Assembly: GCA_000469685.2 (NCBI GenBank)
Contig: LS997567.1
Span: forward strand, 38,839,005-38,903,004
Direction: 5' to 3'
DNA: 64,000 bases
Source of the DNA: Haemonchus contortus
Taxonomy: Eukaryota; Nematoda; Chromadorea; Rhabditida; Trichostrongylidae
The notes beneath the pieces were generated by a model that saw nothing but the letters and a program-made list of their open reading frames with translations, was not told where the DNA came from and did not search any database. The translations under genes and the position numbers were made by a program. Shown piece by piece: positions 15,001-27,138 of the stretch. The stretch's first letter is position 1. Every line of letters begins with the position of its first letter.

Positions 15001-16100
15001 CTTGGCCTTCGCAAAACCTCATTTTCCTACAGTCCATCGCTTGATTAGTTTCCATGGAATTTCCGGAATATAGGTTGCCGTGTTTGTCAAATTATCTACT
15101 TTCCTCGTTGCTTCTTCTGGAATGTGATATTTGCCACTATTCATACCGATTCACCGGCCACGATTGGCCATTTAATTCGATGAATTCGATCACGTGCAAG
15201 AAAGGTCTGCAATTGGTTGAAGAGCGTAAGCCACCAATCACAGCCCTTCCTCGCAAACATGTATTTTGATCTCCTTTGCCCTGCAGCAGCTCCGTTACAG
15301 CTTAGCGCTCCCTTTACAGGAAAATTCAGTGCATTCTCTTTGTTTACCTTTATTTCCCCTATTCTAGCCCATTTTACTAGGTAAACGGAAAATCGATCAA
15401 TACAGAGCAGTGCAAGTCTCTACCCATCCAGTTACTGAGTTCTTCCTCTCGGATTCTATAGTAACTCTTATATTGTTGACTTGTTTCTAAGCAGTAAAGC
15501 TGAACTGTTGCAGTTGAAGCTGGAAGCCAATCAATAATTCAATAAGCACATCAATAACTTATTCCAAGGCAACTCTGTGATGCAGTCATTGATGCTAACA
15601 AGGGCCATGCATTTCCAATGTAGTGATACCTCGCCGAACAATTGCCTATGAGTTAGAACCACACCTGCGAAGCCCCGCAGTGACTGACTGCTCATCCCTG
15701 CCCCGAATTCGCCCCCACTTTCCCATATGTGAATGTATTGAGCTGAATTTTTCTGATTGAAAAGTCCGTTTTTCTTTACTTGCCTAACTTTTTCAACTTT
15801 ATTTAAATTTTCGCCTTTCAAGTTACAATTCAACAAACTGGCACTTCGGCTGATTCGCATTTTTAGTATATCCGTTGTGGTTGCTTCGACTAGGAAGCAA
15901 TGTGATGGCGCAGCGCCATTTATTGGGACCATAACCCTTTTTTATGGAATCGAGGTGATTCATTGGGCTGTTAACGGCCGAGTTCGTCAATGTGCAGATT
16001 CCTACAGCAATCACGACAGCTTGCTGTTGCTGAAACCTTTGGATAGGTAGTCAAGTACATGAAACCTCCGCTATTTTCCTTCCTCTTTGAAGACCGCTCA

Positions 16101-16372
16101 GTCATAAAGGATAAAGTCTAGGGGCGCTAATTAATCCCGTCTGAGGGATGCGCCCCGCATTCGACTTCTATTCAGAATCGTAGCGGCGGATGGAATGCTA
16201 TGTGGCCTATACAATGACTTGTGGTGACCAGCCGATGTACAAGTCAGTGTTTTATCCTCCCAGGCGAGTCTAGAACCAATTAACCCACCCCGTAGGGATA
16301 TAAAGCTTCGTTGGTGTAGGGGGATATCGATCCGGGATGGGAACCCGTGAGAGACCCCTCAGTAGTGGCCCA
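16101..16372 (-). repeat. tRNA-derived SINE-like repeat, copy 2
   Basis: Contains AATCCCGTCTGAGGGATGCG, CATTCGACTTC, CCAGCCGATGTACAA and the head remnant GATGGGAACCCGTGA, in the same order as the other copies. The element runs on the minus strand. Confidence 0.65.
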
Positions 16373-18866
16373 AAATATCTAGGGCAAGCCCTCCATAATG
16401 GCCTTTTATCAGAATTCTAATTTCACATCCGAAGAAGATATATGTCATTGAACTCAAATGAGGACAAAGGCTCTGACCAGACGGTCATTCAAATAATCAA
16501 CGTACCAGTCATCTATTCGTGCCCCTTCACATCTATTCGTGCCCTACAAATCTTGCTGTCCTCATTTTTCAATATTGAGAGAATACATCCACTTTTCGAG
16601 TAGTTAGTAAATAAGATGAACCTCAGAAGTGTCAAAAGTGTGGGATCGCTCTATAATCTCCTGTATTAATCTATCTGCATCTAAATTTTCTCATTAGAAG
16701 ATACTACTTGTCAATAAACCCTCCAACGAAATCCAATGAGAAGCTCTTGAGTAGTTAGGAGTCGTCGAAAGAGTTATTTACATAATGAAATTACCAGTTA
16801 CTTATGCATGCGCCATTGGATTCTGCTGTTATACCTTTCTTAAACCCACAATTGAACGCCCACGTTTCAAGGGAACAATCTTAAATGAGTAATTGAAGGG
16901 AACCCGAGTGTGGGAAGACCGAACATCTGGACGAGTTTAGTCACGAGAGTGATAATGGCTCCCGGCATAAACCACAAGCATTTTGGTGATAGGCCTGACT
17001 TTTCGGGGCCAGGAATTCAGATAGCGGGTACTACAACAGATCTTTACACTTTACTTCAACTAAACAGTAAAATTCCGTCAATTTATGTCAGTTCAGCATT
17101 TCCACTCGTTCATTGTCTGGCTCGGGATCAATACGTACGTTGAGCCCGGTGCGCCATGTTTTCTCATGACACCACTGTCGCTATCGATGACTCGTCCCCT
17201 TTTCACTGAACTGAATAGAATAATTCAGGCCTTATAAATGTCAAGAAGCTACTGTATCGGGGTCCTATACGGAAAGGGAGGCACATGAAGCCAAACTTAA
17301 GACCACACTCATTGCTAACCCTTCAACAACAGTCATGAAATCGTCTTAAGCAGTAATAAGCAGTAGCAGTAATACTGAAAAACTGGGCCTATTGGAAAGG
17401 TAATATTTCCTGTTCATTATCCTGGACACCTCGTTTCGCTGCACATTACATTACTACCTCATACTCCATACAACTAGTACTTATTCATTGATCTTTTTAT
17501 TTGGACTTTTTTCTTACGATCCAGCCTATTGTTGATGTCACTCATGTCTTATGCTTCTATCTTAATAACCGCAAGTAGCCATCGATTATTGGGCACGATT
17601 TTGATCTCCAAATCAATATGGAATGGCGACTACCATGAACGGATTTGGCGATTACCGCGCGCGCGGAAGCTTTTGAATGCGATCGATAGTCTGTGATCCT
17701 GTGAAATTTCAACTTTGACGGCTGTGTTCGCTCTACGTTGTAAGCCATTTATCGTTTTCTGCCCTTTATACAAAAACCGATATTCCCAATCAATACAGCT
17801 ATCGAAGCCAGCAAACGAAGGCCCAGTAGATACTTTATGATTTCTGACGTCTAACGGTTTTGAAATCGAGAATGTGTACCTAGTCTCGCACGAACTCCGC
17901 CTTCCTTCCCGCGCCCCCGTCTGAAAAGATCGTAGTTCCTTTCGAAGGTTCCTCGGGTCGTATTTTTCAGTTATTCTTTACTCTCCGTTCACTATTCATT
18001 GTTTATTCAGATTCCCGATATCTAAATAGGTAAACTCTGCGGCAGCTCGTAATCCAGTACAATCGTATTTTTTAAACCTAGTCCTAGCATAAATTCGTTT
18101 ATGTATATTCATGTCAGATCTCCCATCCAGTGGCAGTATTCATTGTATATTTATTTGTTTACCTTCTTGTTTACTTCTTTACATGTGAATGCTGATTTCA
18201 AAAGCATGCAAACCTGAGGAAAACAAGCCTTTTCGAAACTCTTTTCATTGTAAGTAACCACAAAATACTGCCCAATTTGGAGTCTCCTGAAAAGGAAACT
18301 CATCTGTCTTTTGCAAAAAGGACTACTAGAACTAACCAGTATTTATTTTTATTTTTTAACAATTTTCTTTTTCACAGTAACCCCCTTGACGTTATAGGGG
18401 CTAGTACTATGCCAAGAAAAAATTATGAAGGCCAGGCCAGGCAAGCAGGAAGCATAAGCGGGCCGAACGGAACACTTGTCTGAATATTTTATGGTGTAGG
18501 CTCCTTTCGCATTCAATAGCTTCCATATCTTTGAATAGAATGAATACCCGTTCATTTCCATAGGCGGAATTCTGGCAACTAGTAGCACAATCAGTTTGAA
18601 ACGGGCAATCGTCGAATGTTTGGACGTCAACGCATAAGCCTTTTTATTACCATCTTGTTAGCAGACTAGTAAACTGCTTGTTTGGGGTTTGGGAACTCAT
18701 TTCTGTTACTCCCAGATGATTATGAGTGGACTCAGCTAGTTCAAGGAAGGGCCCGGATGGGGAGGAAGCGGTGAGGGGGTCAGGGTCGAGGGTGTTCGAC
18801 GATTCACAGTCTATGAATCGAGGTGATTCATGTTTGCCCATGTTTGACAATATTCCACTTAGGATC

Positions 18867-18884
18867 CCACACACACACACAGAC
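18867..18884 (+). repeat. (CA)n microsatellite
   Basis: Short CA dinucleotide run inside intergenic sequence. Confidence 0.7.
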
Positions 18885-19162
18885 ACTAGCACACTGCGAG
18901 CAAAACGTGTTGTTTGCCTTTCAACAAAGGATTACGTGGGTCCGATCGAGGTAGCCTGGTGGTGAGGGGGGTAAGCGATTCATTCGCGTCACTCCCCCAC
19001 TTCATCGTGCCGTCCGTTCACCGTTTCGAATCAATCGCTTTCCCGACTTACCAGTAGAACATTCCGTTGGTAAACTTTGATACTTGTCTTTTCTCTACTT
19101 ACTAGATTGTTTTGTGTAGCCGTTGTTGACGATATTATGTTCTGTCCAAATTCTTTTTTTAA

Positions 19163-19550
19163 TCTAATTAGTATATTTACAAGAAACAACTGTAATGGTA
19201 ATAGCAAAGGACCGTGTACAACAGTGCTACGATGAATACATGTCATAGATTATAGAAAAAGGGATAGTTTTTCAGTACAGTTATACAATGTAACATTACT
19301 GGTACAAAAAAAGCGCTTTAAGGTGACAATATTCTCGATTTTCTATGTGAAAAGAATTAAAAGAAGGGTCTAATTAGCATATTTACAAGTAACACCTGTA
19401 AAAGTAATAACAACTGGCGCCGTGCTCAACAGTGCTTTGGTGAATAAAATTATAGAACGAGGGGTGTTTTTTCAATAGCCTTACAAAATGACCTTACTGT
19501 TTCAAAAAAACACTGTAAGGTGATAATATTACTGATTTTTTTTTGTGAAA
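19163..19550 (+). repeat. ~190-bp direct repeat, two diverged units
   Basis: Unit 1 is 19163-19352 and unit 2 is 19369-19550. Both run TCTAATTAG, ATATTTACAAG, then CAACAGTGCT, then AAGGTGA and AATATT, and end in TGTGAAA. They differ by many substitutions and small indels. Confidence 0.75.
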
Positions 19551-21299
19551 TGATAGAAAATTTGTGCTTAAGAGAATTCGTGTTGGAAAAGTTTTGACGG
19601 GGATGGGAGCTCCTGTGCCAGGTCGTGGGGAGCCGACGTCAGTGGTGCAGCCAGGGTGGAACTCACTTAAAGCCTAGTTGATGACCATGCTTTCAGCATT
19701 GTCCGTTATGGTTCAGGACCTGCCGATCAGATTTAAACTCCCTAATTCGTTCTCCTTCTATTCGATCGTTACTTGCTAGAATGTCGATTACTGCCAAAGC
19801 CAAAAGGCTGACTTTTCTGATTCGGTAGAAAATAATGCAGTAACTTCTGAAAAATATAAAAATACAGTATATGTACCGTACCTGACTGGTTTAGTGGAAC
19901 CCTTCAGTCTCTGTTGAATAGTAGAGTACGAAAAAGTGTTTGAACGCTATTCTTCTGCATTGTTATCTTCACGAAGCTACCACCCGCTGTGCTAAACAGC
20001 CCTCGTTTATCACAAGGTGTTCCTCCTATTCAATTCAAAATTCTGTGAATTTTTCGGACTAGAGAAATAGGCATTCGACTATTTTTATTGATTATTTCAT
20101 GTTTTCCCTTGTTTTTTGTCGAGTCGTTTACATAGTGTAATACGAGATGAAGGCATTTGTCAAATGGATTTAAATGGAACTGAAACCACAGGTTTAGATT
20201 TCGGAATCGGGAAATACCATGCAAAAATACCAAAACGCTATGGGGCTACCTGATGGGTACCGTTTTGGACCTATTTTTACAATTGTAATCACCGATAATT
20301 CGGTTTTTATTTACAAAAATGAGCTCTTTGACCGGTACTAACAGCATAAATAGTTGTGTAAGTAATCGTTCAAATCAATTAATCATATGAAAGTACTACT
20401 TTTTGAAACTTAATCGTTAGTGTAGATATTTGAGGTAGGCTTCTACGAAACTGGCACATATGTAATAGTCTACTGCATACTAACTGAATCACCGTATCAT
20501 TAGTTCAAGAATCTACTAGAAGTTCATCCAGTATTCACCAGTAATTCCTTCTCCTTACGTTATGTTTGTTACAACATGGGTCAGGTAGTACAACGCTACG
20601 CACGGCTTTTTCTCTTTTTCAGCCCTTTCTTCTTCCCTTTACAATTTCTTTTTTCTCATTTTCATTAATTTATTTCTTCTCTGAAAGATTTTTAACAACA
20701 TCTGTGTAGCTAGATTACAACGTAGTGAATGTGCGGTCATTGCAAAGAGTAGGAGAGTACTAAAATACAGCGAGCAAGTTCTTCTGTCTACCCAGACCTC
20801 AGAGAGTGCGGTTTCTCACTTGAAATGCCGGTTGAGCGTCAGCGTGGGAAACCCATTTTGCAAGCATCCTCCTATACGTTCACATAATAGCCTCATCCTT
20901 CGCATCCCTCCTACTGCGCCACGGCAAATTCGTGTTTTATATGTTTGAATTTATTTTTCTAGCGGGAATTTTTTAAAATTAAGTTCTCTGCTAAGAATAC
21001 TTTGCTTTTTGTATTGCTTTTGTATATTCAAAGCGAGTAGTTTTCTTTTAAGAAAAATTGGGTTCTTTTTGTCATGAATTAACGAGTGCCAGTTTCAACC
21101 ACTGAATTTCATGATTATTTTGAACTAGTTTCTTTCTTTCATAAGTTTTATTCGTTTGTTGAGAACCGTTTTGCGTCGGTATGTACTGAGTGCCATGACC
21201 TTTCGATGTTTTCGTTATTTTTTAAGAAAGAGATTCATTTTCATTATAGCGTCATCTTGAGCTAATTTCTAATAAAATAAATAAACAATAATAAGAAGG

Positions 21300-21575
21300 T
21301 GTTCTTGGCTTAAATCGATCCGTTTTTGAATGCGGGTGTGTTTTCGTATGCGCCCCGCATTCGACTTCCAATCAGAATGATAGTGGTGTTTTGAATGGGG
21401 ATGCAGATTATTCAATGAGTTGCAAGGAGTTGATGTACAATAAAGACTTTTACACTCTCGAACAGGTTTGATGCCAATTAATCGACCACGGAGGGATGGA
21501 AGTGTTGGTTGGTCTGGGCAAGTGTTAATCCAGGACTCAATCTCTGGACTATGCGTGTTTTATGGCGAGCCACTT
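21300..21575 (-). repeat. tRNA-derived SINE-like repeat, copy 3 (diverged)
   Basis: Shares TGCGCCCCGCATTCGACTTC, TTGATGTACAA and the CCAATTAATCGACC and GGATGGAAG blocks. The tail end is rearranged and the B box decayed (GGACTCAATCTC). Confidence 0.55.
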
Positions 21576-24365
21576 TCCCTACTCCACCTCGGCTCAATGA
21601 ACAATAATAGATGAGCGGATAAGTGAAATTCCTTTGCCTAATACGCAATGCGATCCGAAGCGCTTTCCGATTTGGCCCTTGTGTAAGATCAGCTCTTGAG
21701 TCCTTGATTGAGGTTAGCTAGCTGCTTACTCACCGTCGAACGGCTCCAAAAGCCGCTCGACAGTAAGAAAGCTGTACTATGTCTACGAAACCAGAAGGAG
21801 GAAAAGAGGGACTGAGGTTCCTCTTTGAGACCAACGCATTCATGTGATTCTATTTCGGTAAGAGATGCAGATGAGAGCAGAAGAAATTGAAGTGGATTCC
21901 CTGAGAACTTCAGTGCCGGTGTAAGTTGAGCGCGGACCTTACTAGCCAGTTTATCTGGTGATTCCACTTCACCGAAGCTGTCTTTCAAGCACTTCATCCA
22001 CTCCGTTTTCATTCCCTATCCATTTCCGAATGATGAACCAGAAAGGTCTTCTCAATAGCCATGCTTCAGGTTCAAATCTGTTCGATTTCATTTTGCCCGG
22101 TCGGTGCCTAATATAAGCCCCCTTCTCGGACAACCGCAACTATCCGAGCTTCCTTACTGTTCTTCACTACTACTGGAAGAAGTAAAGAGTAATCCCTCTA
22201 TCTTAGTGGTAGATCTTCTTCGCTATGCTACTGAGCTATCATCAAAGAACGTGTATTCATTGAAAAATTGAGAACCGCGTGAATCACCTCAACTGGATAT
22301 TCACATCTGGCTGGCTTGGTCACTGTCCGTTAGATGACGTCATCAATTGAAATGCAAAAATCAGCACAAAACCAGTATGAGGCTCTCACCCATAAAACCG
22401 ATCCACTTCAGCATCCCTGCTGCTTCTAGGCGGCCGCGAATTCGTTTGAATTATTCTGGCAGCCTGGGCGCCATTTTCAAACATCCATTTCTTGTTGTGG
22501 CAAAGAATTCTTAAAGAGACAGGCAACGAAATCGATCCACGGTTCAGTTTACCTTCCTGTTATGTTCCTGTCTTCTCGCTTTACCAGATCTGACTCCCTT
22601 GATGGATCTTGATTTATGCTATCTCCTACTGTAAATAGTAAGTAATAGGCACGATCAAGCTTACAGGCTGTCAACTCTGTGGAATACGGTGTATAGGCCT
22701 TTATTTGACAAGACAGATTTTAAGGTCCCGTATATGTGTTGTACCGTAACCCGAATACACAGCATTAGAGGGATTACTGTATCACACGTTTACGGGACTT
22801 TTTAGATACGAACGGCCTTTATTTGTAAAAAAAAACTTGTTAACTTAATAGAGTTACTACTGATACTATACTTCTGCTAGTATGGGCTGGGGGCTGCGTG
22901 ACGGTGAGTTCGACTCTTCAGGAAAAAACTTCGAATCTCTTTCTATGAAATGACTTTTCGATAGTTCCAGATTTTCTTTAATCAGAAGGGGTGCTTCACA
23001 AGTTATGCCGTGTTGTACTGTATACTATACCATGTTATTAAATTAAACAAATGCGAATACCTGATAATGACGTCATAAACTTTCTGAATCTCCCAGTTGT
23101 TCAGATCAAATCACTACAATATCGATTTATCGATCATAACTTATTTCCTGGAGCGTATTTGTTTTGTTGTGTGAGTGTGTATGTGTGTTTGTGTGTGTGT
23201 CATCATGATTTGCAAGGCCGAGAGGCATTCCAGGCCGGCTCGGCGCTGCCCCACTCCAAAATGCGTCAAGTCTATTGACACTGGCGAACGATTTCTACAT
23301 TCACCTGGGGTTTTTCGTCATTTATACGTAAACACGTTCGTTGGTGGTTGAACTCGTCCTCATTGTCAGTGTCTCGCCCTAATTGTCAGTCTACTTCTCA
23401 AGTGGTATGTTCTTGAACTACGCGTAACGACATCCTTCACCTATGCGGTTTAATCTTTCGGTCTTTTCCTACTTATAAAGTTGGCAACCTGATTGTTTCT
23501 TGTGTTTTTGAGAAATATAATTCTTTTTTTACAAAAAATTATTTATTCAGTCATTTACTAACCATAAAACGCTCAGTTACTTTTTCCGACAAAATAAATT
23601 ACTTCGGAAACCACCCTCTAGAATAAATACTGGAAGTCCTCGCAGAAATGTGGATTACTCAGTTGCTAATGTAGTATTTAAAGTTCATACAAAAATACAG
23701 AGTTACTTGTTACCAACCTAGTGTAGAACTACTTGTTTTAATGTTTGTTTACAACAACTGTTTACGACTGATTTGTATCGTAATCGTTGCTGCCCAGAGA
23801 TAGTTCATCAGGAAGAATCATGGCGGACAGGATACTGGCATTCCATAACATCCATGACGTCACCCTCAAACAATAGAGCACTCCGTGATTCACGGCAAAA
23901 CGCCTTCTTGTCGACATTTTATCGTAATGTAGAACGGAACTATTGCAAATTCTTTTCTACAGTCGGCTTGAATTACTTGGTATACTTTAGACAGTTCTTT
24001 AGGCAGTTATGGTTTAAAAAAAATTGGCAACTAGTATGCCCTTGCCCATTATTCAAGCCCCTTCACAACCACTGTAACCAGCCGTATTGGCAAATTTTAT
24101 TGATCGCTTGATGTTCCCAATTCAGGTGGCCGTTTTTGAAATGAATCTCAGGTTTTTTGGATCAATTTCAAGGACCTGAGTATTAAGTCAACCAGCCTAC
24201 AAAGTGTGATAGGTCCTTCGCGATTAGTGGTCCTTGTAGAGTGTTCCACAGTCACTATAGTCCTTCCAATTCGGCTTATGATTTGGGCTGTCCCTTCAGT
24301 CTGCTGCCCTCCAATCAGGGATGACCGCATGGATCAGGATGCGGTAAAGCGGGAGATGGACAGTT
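21576..24365. other. Intergenic, one weak ORF
   Basis: A 107-codon minus frame (22012-21689, beginning MKTEWMKCLKDSFGEVESPD) has plausible composition but no family match or splice support. The rest is unassigned. Confidence 0.4.
23166..23201 (+). repeat. (GT)n imperfect microsatellite
   Basis: Interrupted GT run; the open frame across it (rich in Val and Cys) is a by-product. Confidence 0.85.
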
Positions 24366-24612
24366 GGAACGGTTCTGTGTAATCGATCCGCCGCACGCGG
24401 CATTCGCGTGCCATTCGCCTCGTTATAACAGTTCTAGCGTTCTTCATACAGCTCAATCGCTATGCGATTATTACTTATTTCATGATCCTATTGTTATTTC
24501 TTTTGTTTCTGAATTTCTCATTTGCTGCTGCCTCCTGCTACATTTCTTCGCGCGCGCGTCTCTCTCGCCCCGACGCGACAGTTTCGTTCCTACTGCACCA
24601 CACCCCGCTAAA
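24366..24612 (-). repeat. Dispersed repeat family B, copy 1
   Basis: Shares CGTTATAACAGTTCTAGCG, TTCATACAGCTCAATCGC and TTCCTACTGCACCACACC with the two copies at 56.6 and 60.2 kb, which lie the other way round. The class is not recognised. Open frames across it recur in all three copies only because the repeat does. Confidence 0.65.
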
Positions 24613-25454
24613 ACAGCCTTCAATGCAAAATAGGTCTCCGTAAAGCGAGCTCTCTAGTCCTGACACCATCAGCTCTGCTAATCTGCTAGGAATAGAATTT
24701 TTTTTTATTCGGAAAGATGTCTCTCTAGTTTCTCTTCCCAGGCTTTCACTCTCATTTTTCTTTCCCTTCTTATAAAAGGAGTACGAAAAACAGCGAAGTA
24801 TAGAAGAAAAGATGGAGAAAGAAGCGTCCTGTCGTAGAAGAATTATTGCCTCATTGCTGTTCCTAAAATTATAGAGCTGGCAGGGTCGTCTTGCCGAGCC
24901 CATGCAGGGTTGCCACCTGCTATAGCCTAGTTCTGACGTGGCACCTCCTGGCCTTTACCCCATGTGAATAAAGTTGACCTGAAGTTATTTTTAATCCGAT
25001 ATTTTCATAAGCATTTTTTCCTGTCTGGCTCGAATGTGTTCTACTACATAACTTCTCTGTGTCTGGTCTTTTCCTGCTCATTACTGCAGGTTTCCTTTCG
25101 TTGGACTGTTCCTTGTTATTCGCTTAGGGCACTATTTGTTTAACAGTTTTCATCATACAGCGACCGGACTAATCTATTTGTAACCGGAATACTTCAGAAG
25201 CTAGATGTGAGGAGACCAGTCTTCCTATCAAGTAAGTTAGAGTTCGGGTAGTTTCACAGGTCAAGCTCTGTACTTGTCAGGTCTTGTTCTGAATGGTACG
25301 GACTCCCTGAGTCATTGTCAACCCAAGTGGTTTTTCGGTGAAAGCTCTTCATCTTGAGTGGCTCCGTTACTCGAGTCTGACTGGCCTAGCCAGTAGGTAT
25401 CACCGTGACACCTCTGCTATCCTGCAAATGAAAAGGGGCGCAGCAAGGGGATCG

Positions 25455-25752
25455 TGACGGATAAGAGGATAAAGCCTTTGGGCATTGATCAATCCCGTCT
25501 TAGGGATGCGCCCCCGCATTCGACTCCCATTCAGAATCGTTGTGGCGTTTTGAATGCGTATATGGCCTTTACAATAACTTGCGGTGGCCAGCCGATGAGC
25601 AATTCAGTGCTTTTATCCTCCCAGACGAGTCTGGTACCAATTGGCTGACCCCTGGATGGAAGGCTTGGTTGGCTTAGCCGCGCATCGATCTGGGGTTCGA
25701 ACCCGTGTCCATGCGTGTGTGAAGTACGCCAATTGGCACTATACCACATCCA
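25455..25752 (-). repeat. tRNA-derived SINE-like repeat, copy 4 (best B box)
   Basis: On the minus strand the head runs from 25752 with a GGTTCGAACCCC B box near 25700, the consensus of a polymerase III internal promoter. The shared body follows, then the tail ending in the conserved GGATAAAG block on +. It is the most complete copy. Confidence 0.7.
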
Positions 25753-25922
25753 CTTTTTGCGGTTACGTTTCTCTTATGAAATGGATGAAAGTTTGCCTAT
25801 ATGGGTTGAAAACAGCCTCTAATCCCAGAATCTTTTGAGAAATTCCCAAAATTGTCAAGTTGCTACCGAATTTAGTCATAGAGTTCTCTCAGAAGCTTTT
25901 CCTCCACAAAAAGGAAACTCAC

Positions 25923-26099
25923 GGAGTTCCGGATTTGCTCGGACTTGTTCTCCAGCAGGATGGTCTTGTTGTCATCAGCATCAGCTATCCAACTAATTAG
26001 CTGGATGGAGCTCAATGCGGATAAGCTCACATCAGCGGGAATCATTATCATCAACGTATACCAATTACTCACCTGGTCTTTACTAGTAAGGACGCAGCT
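25923..26099 (-). other. Candidate coding exons, unknown gene
   Basis: On the minus strand a 27-bp segment (26099-26073) lies between ATTTACAG and GTGAGT. After a 47-nt gap, a 103-bp segment (26025-25923) ends at another GTGAGT. Joined in phase they read AASLLVKTSLSALSSIQL, then ISWIADADDNKTILLENKSE. The codons look coding and both donors are strong. Against this, the second acceptor (GATGTGAG) is weak, no further exons were found, and no family is recognised. Confidence 0.28.
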
Positions 26100-26441
26100 C
26101 TGTAAATGCTACCCATATTTCATCATAGTTTTAGCTTTCTGTGTGCGTTGCTCCCCTTGACAACAGTAACTCTACTACCTGTGAACATTAAAAATCAAGA
26201 AAACTAATGTCATCAGACCTAGTAACCACTTCAAATCAACAACTTTCTATATCCTTTATAACATGATTCCTTCTGTATTCTTTTTCGAGTTACTAGTGAT
26301 AAATTCTTATTCAAAGGTTCTATGTGTTATTGTGTTACATATTATCGAAATATTATGTGCATCTCGAATCGATAACTATTCAAAAGTTCCTGCAAAACAA
26401 CATGCCTGAAGGGTGGAATACGATATCTATAATTTCAGAAA

Positions 26442-26663
26442 ATGCTTCTTCCGACGAACAAACCAACTACGGCACTGATACTTCGAAGTCGAATGAAACG
26501 TAAGTTCTTCCTTAACGTCATTTTCCAAGTTTTCGATTCGGAAGCCGTTAAATCCGGCGCATATTCCGTAGCTCCATCGCCAACACGTCGCACACGCCAT
26601 GTCACGGCTGTGGCCGGCGGTGCGGCGGAATTTTTCATGCGACTTGGTCCCTTTTTCTTTTAG
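26442..26663 (+). CDS. Candidate small ORF, 73 codons, unknown
   Basis: The ATG is 3 nt behind an ATTTCAG acceptor, the pattern of a trans-spliced start. It ends in TAG after a GGAAEFFMRLG segment. The same DNA is also open in another + frame, bounded by that acceptor and the GTAAGT at 26500, and in two minus frames. One minus frame is a 67-residue frame ending in a hydrophobic stretch (RSISAVVGLFVGRSIF). The strand and frame therefore cannot be settled. No family recognised. Confidence 0.25.
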   Translation: MLLPTNKPTTALILRSRMKRKFFLNVIFQVFDSEAVKSGAYSVAPSPTRRTRHVTAVAGGAAEFFMRLGPFFF

Positions 26664-27095
26664 TAAAATTTAAAAGCCCTGGTGCAGCGTCTGGTTGCAA
26701 TCAATAGCGACATTATTTGTCGATTTATCGCCTTTTCATATCCAATGGAGTCTGTTCATATGAAAATGGGATTGCATTTTAAATAGAGAGGATTTCGCAA
26801 TGTTGTATCGAAAGAGAGAGGTGCTTCATACCCCCACGTACCCCCCTACTGGGCGGATCCTAACACGGAACTTTTGTCCTGAGTTTCTTGACGAAATTTG
26901 CTTCGTGCTTGCAGGTGCTTGCCCCTTATGAATATTCGATTGAATTTCCACTGAATAGTGCACATTTATCCCCCGCTTTGCTCTTTCACTTACTTTACCT
27001 CTTTCACATCCATTCCTGTCCGTTTTTCCTCCTTTTTGGGGGAAAAATGACGTTCAGTTTGATAAGTCGATGTCGGTTGTCTTGTGGACGCGTTG

Positions 27096-27103
27096 CCTTT
27101 CAG
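27096..27103 (+). promoter_or_regulatory. Probable trans-splice acceptor of the EEIG1/FAM102 gene
   Basis: A CCTTTCAG acceptor lies 35 nt before the ATG at 27139, with no upstream coding exon recognised. In nematodes such a site in front of the first coding exon usually receives a spliced leader. A short out-of-frame ATG followed by TAA (in GGCTATGGCGTAAG) lies between the site and the start. It could equally be the acceptor of a 5' untranslated exon. Confidence 0.45.
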
Positions 27104-27138
27104 GTCGATACCTCCTCATCGATTGGCTATGGCGTAAG

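Larger units (their letters stand above)
3332..16100. other. Intergenic, T-rich on +
   Basis: No gene model could be supported. It contains the 11.9-kb tandem repeat, the G15 run and long pyrimidine tracts (for example 12100-12200 and 14340-14450). A near-palindrome GAAATCGATAATCGATTTC lies at about 6581-6599. Confidence 0.5.
16373..21299. other. Intergenic with direct repeat
   Basis: Apart from the duplication at 19.2-19.55 kb and the CA run, no feature was recognised. Open frames are short and mutually overlapping. Confidence 0.5.

Noticed and set aside
24538..24903. 121-codon minus frame and similar frames at 56366-56841 and 59971-60509
   Set aside because: They overlap repeat family B; similarity between them comes from the repeat, not from a protein family.
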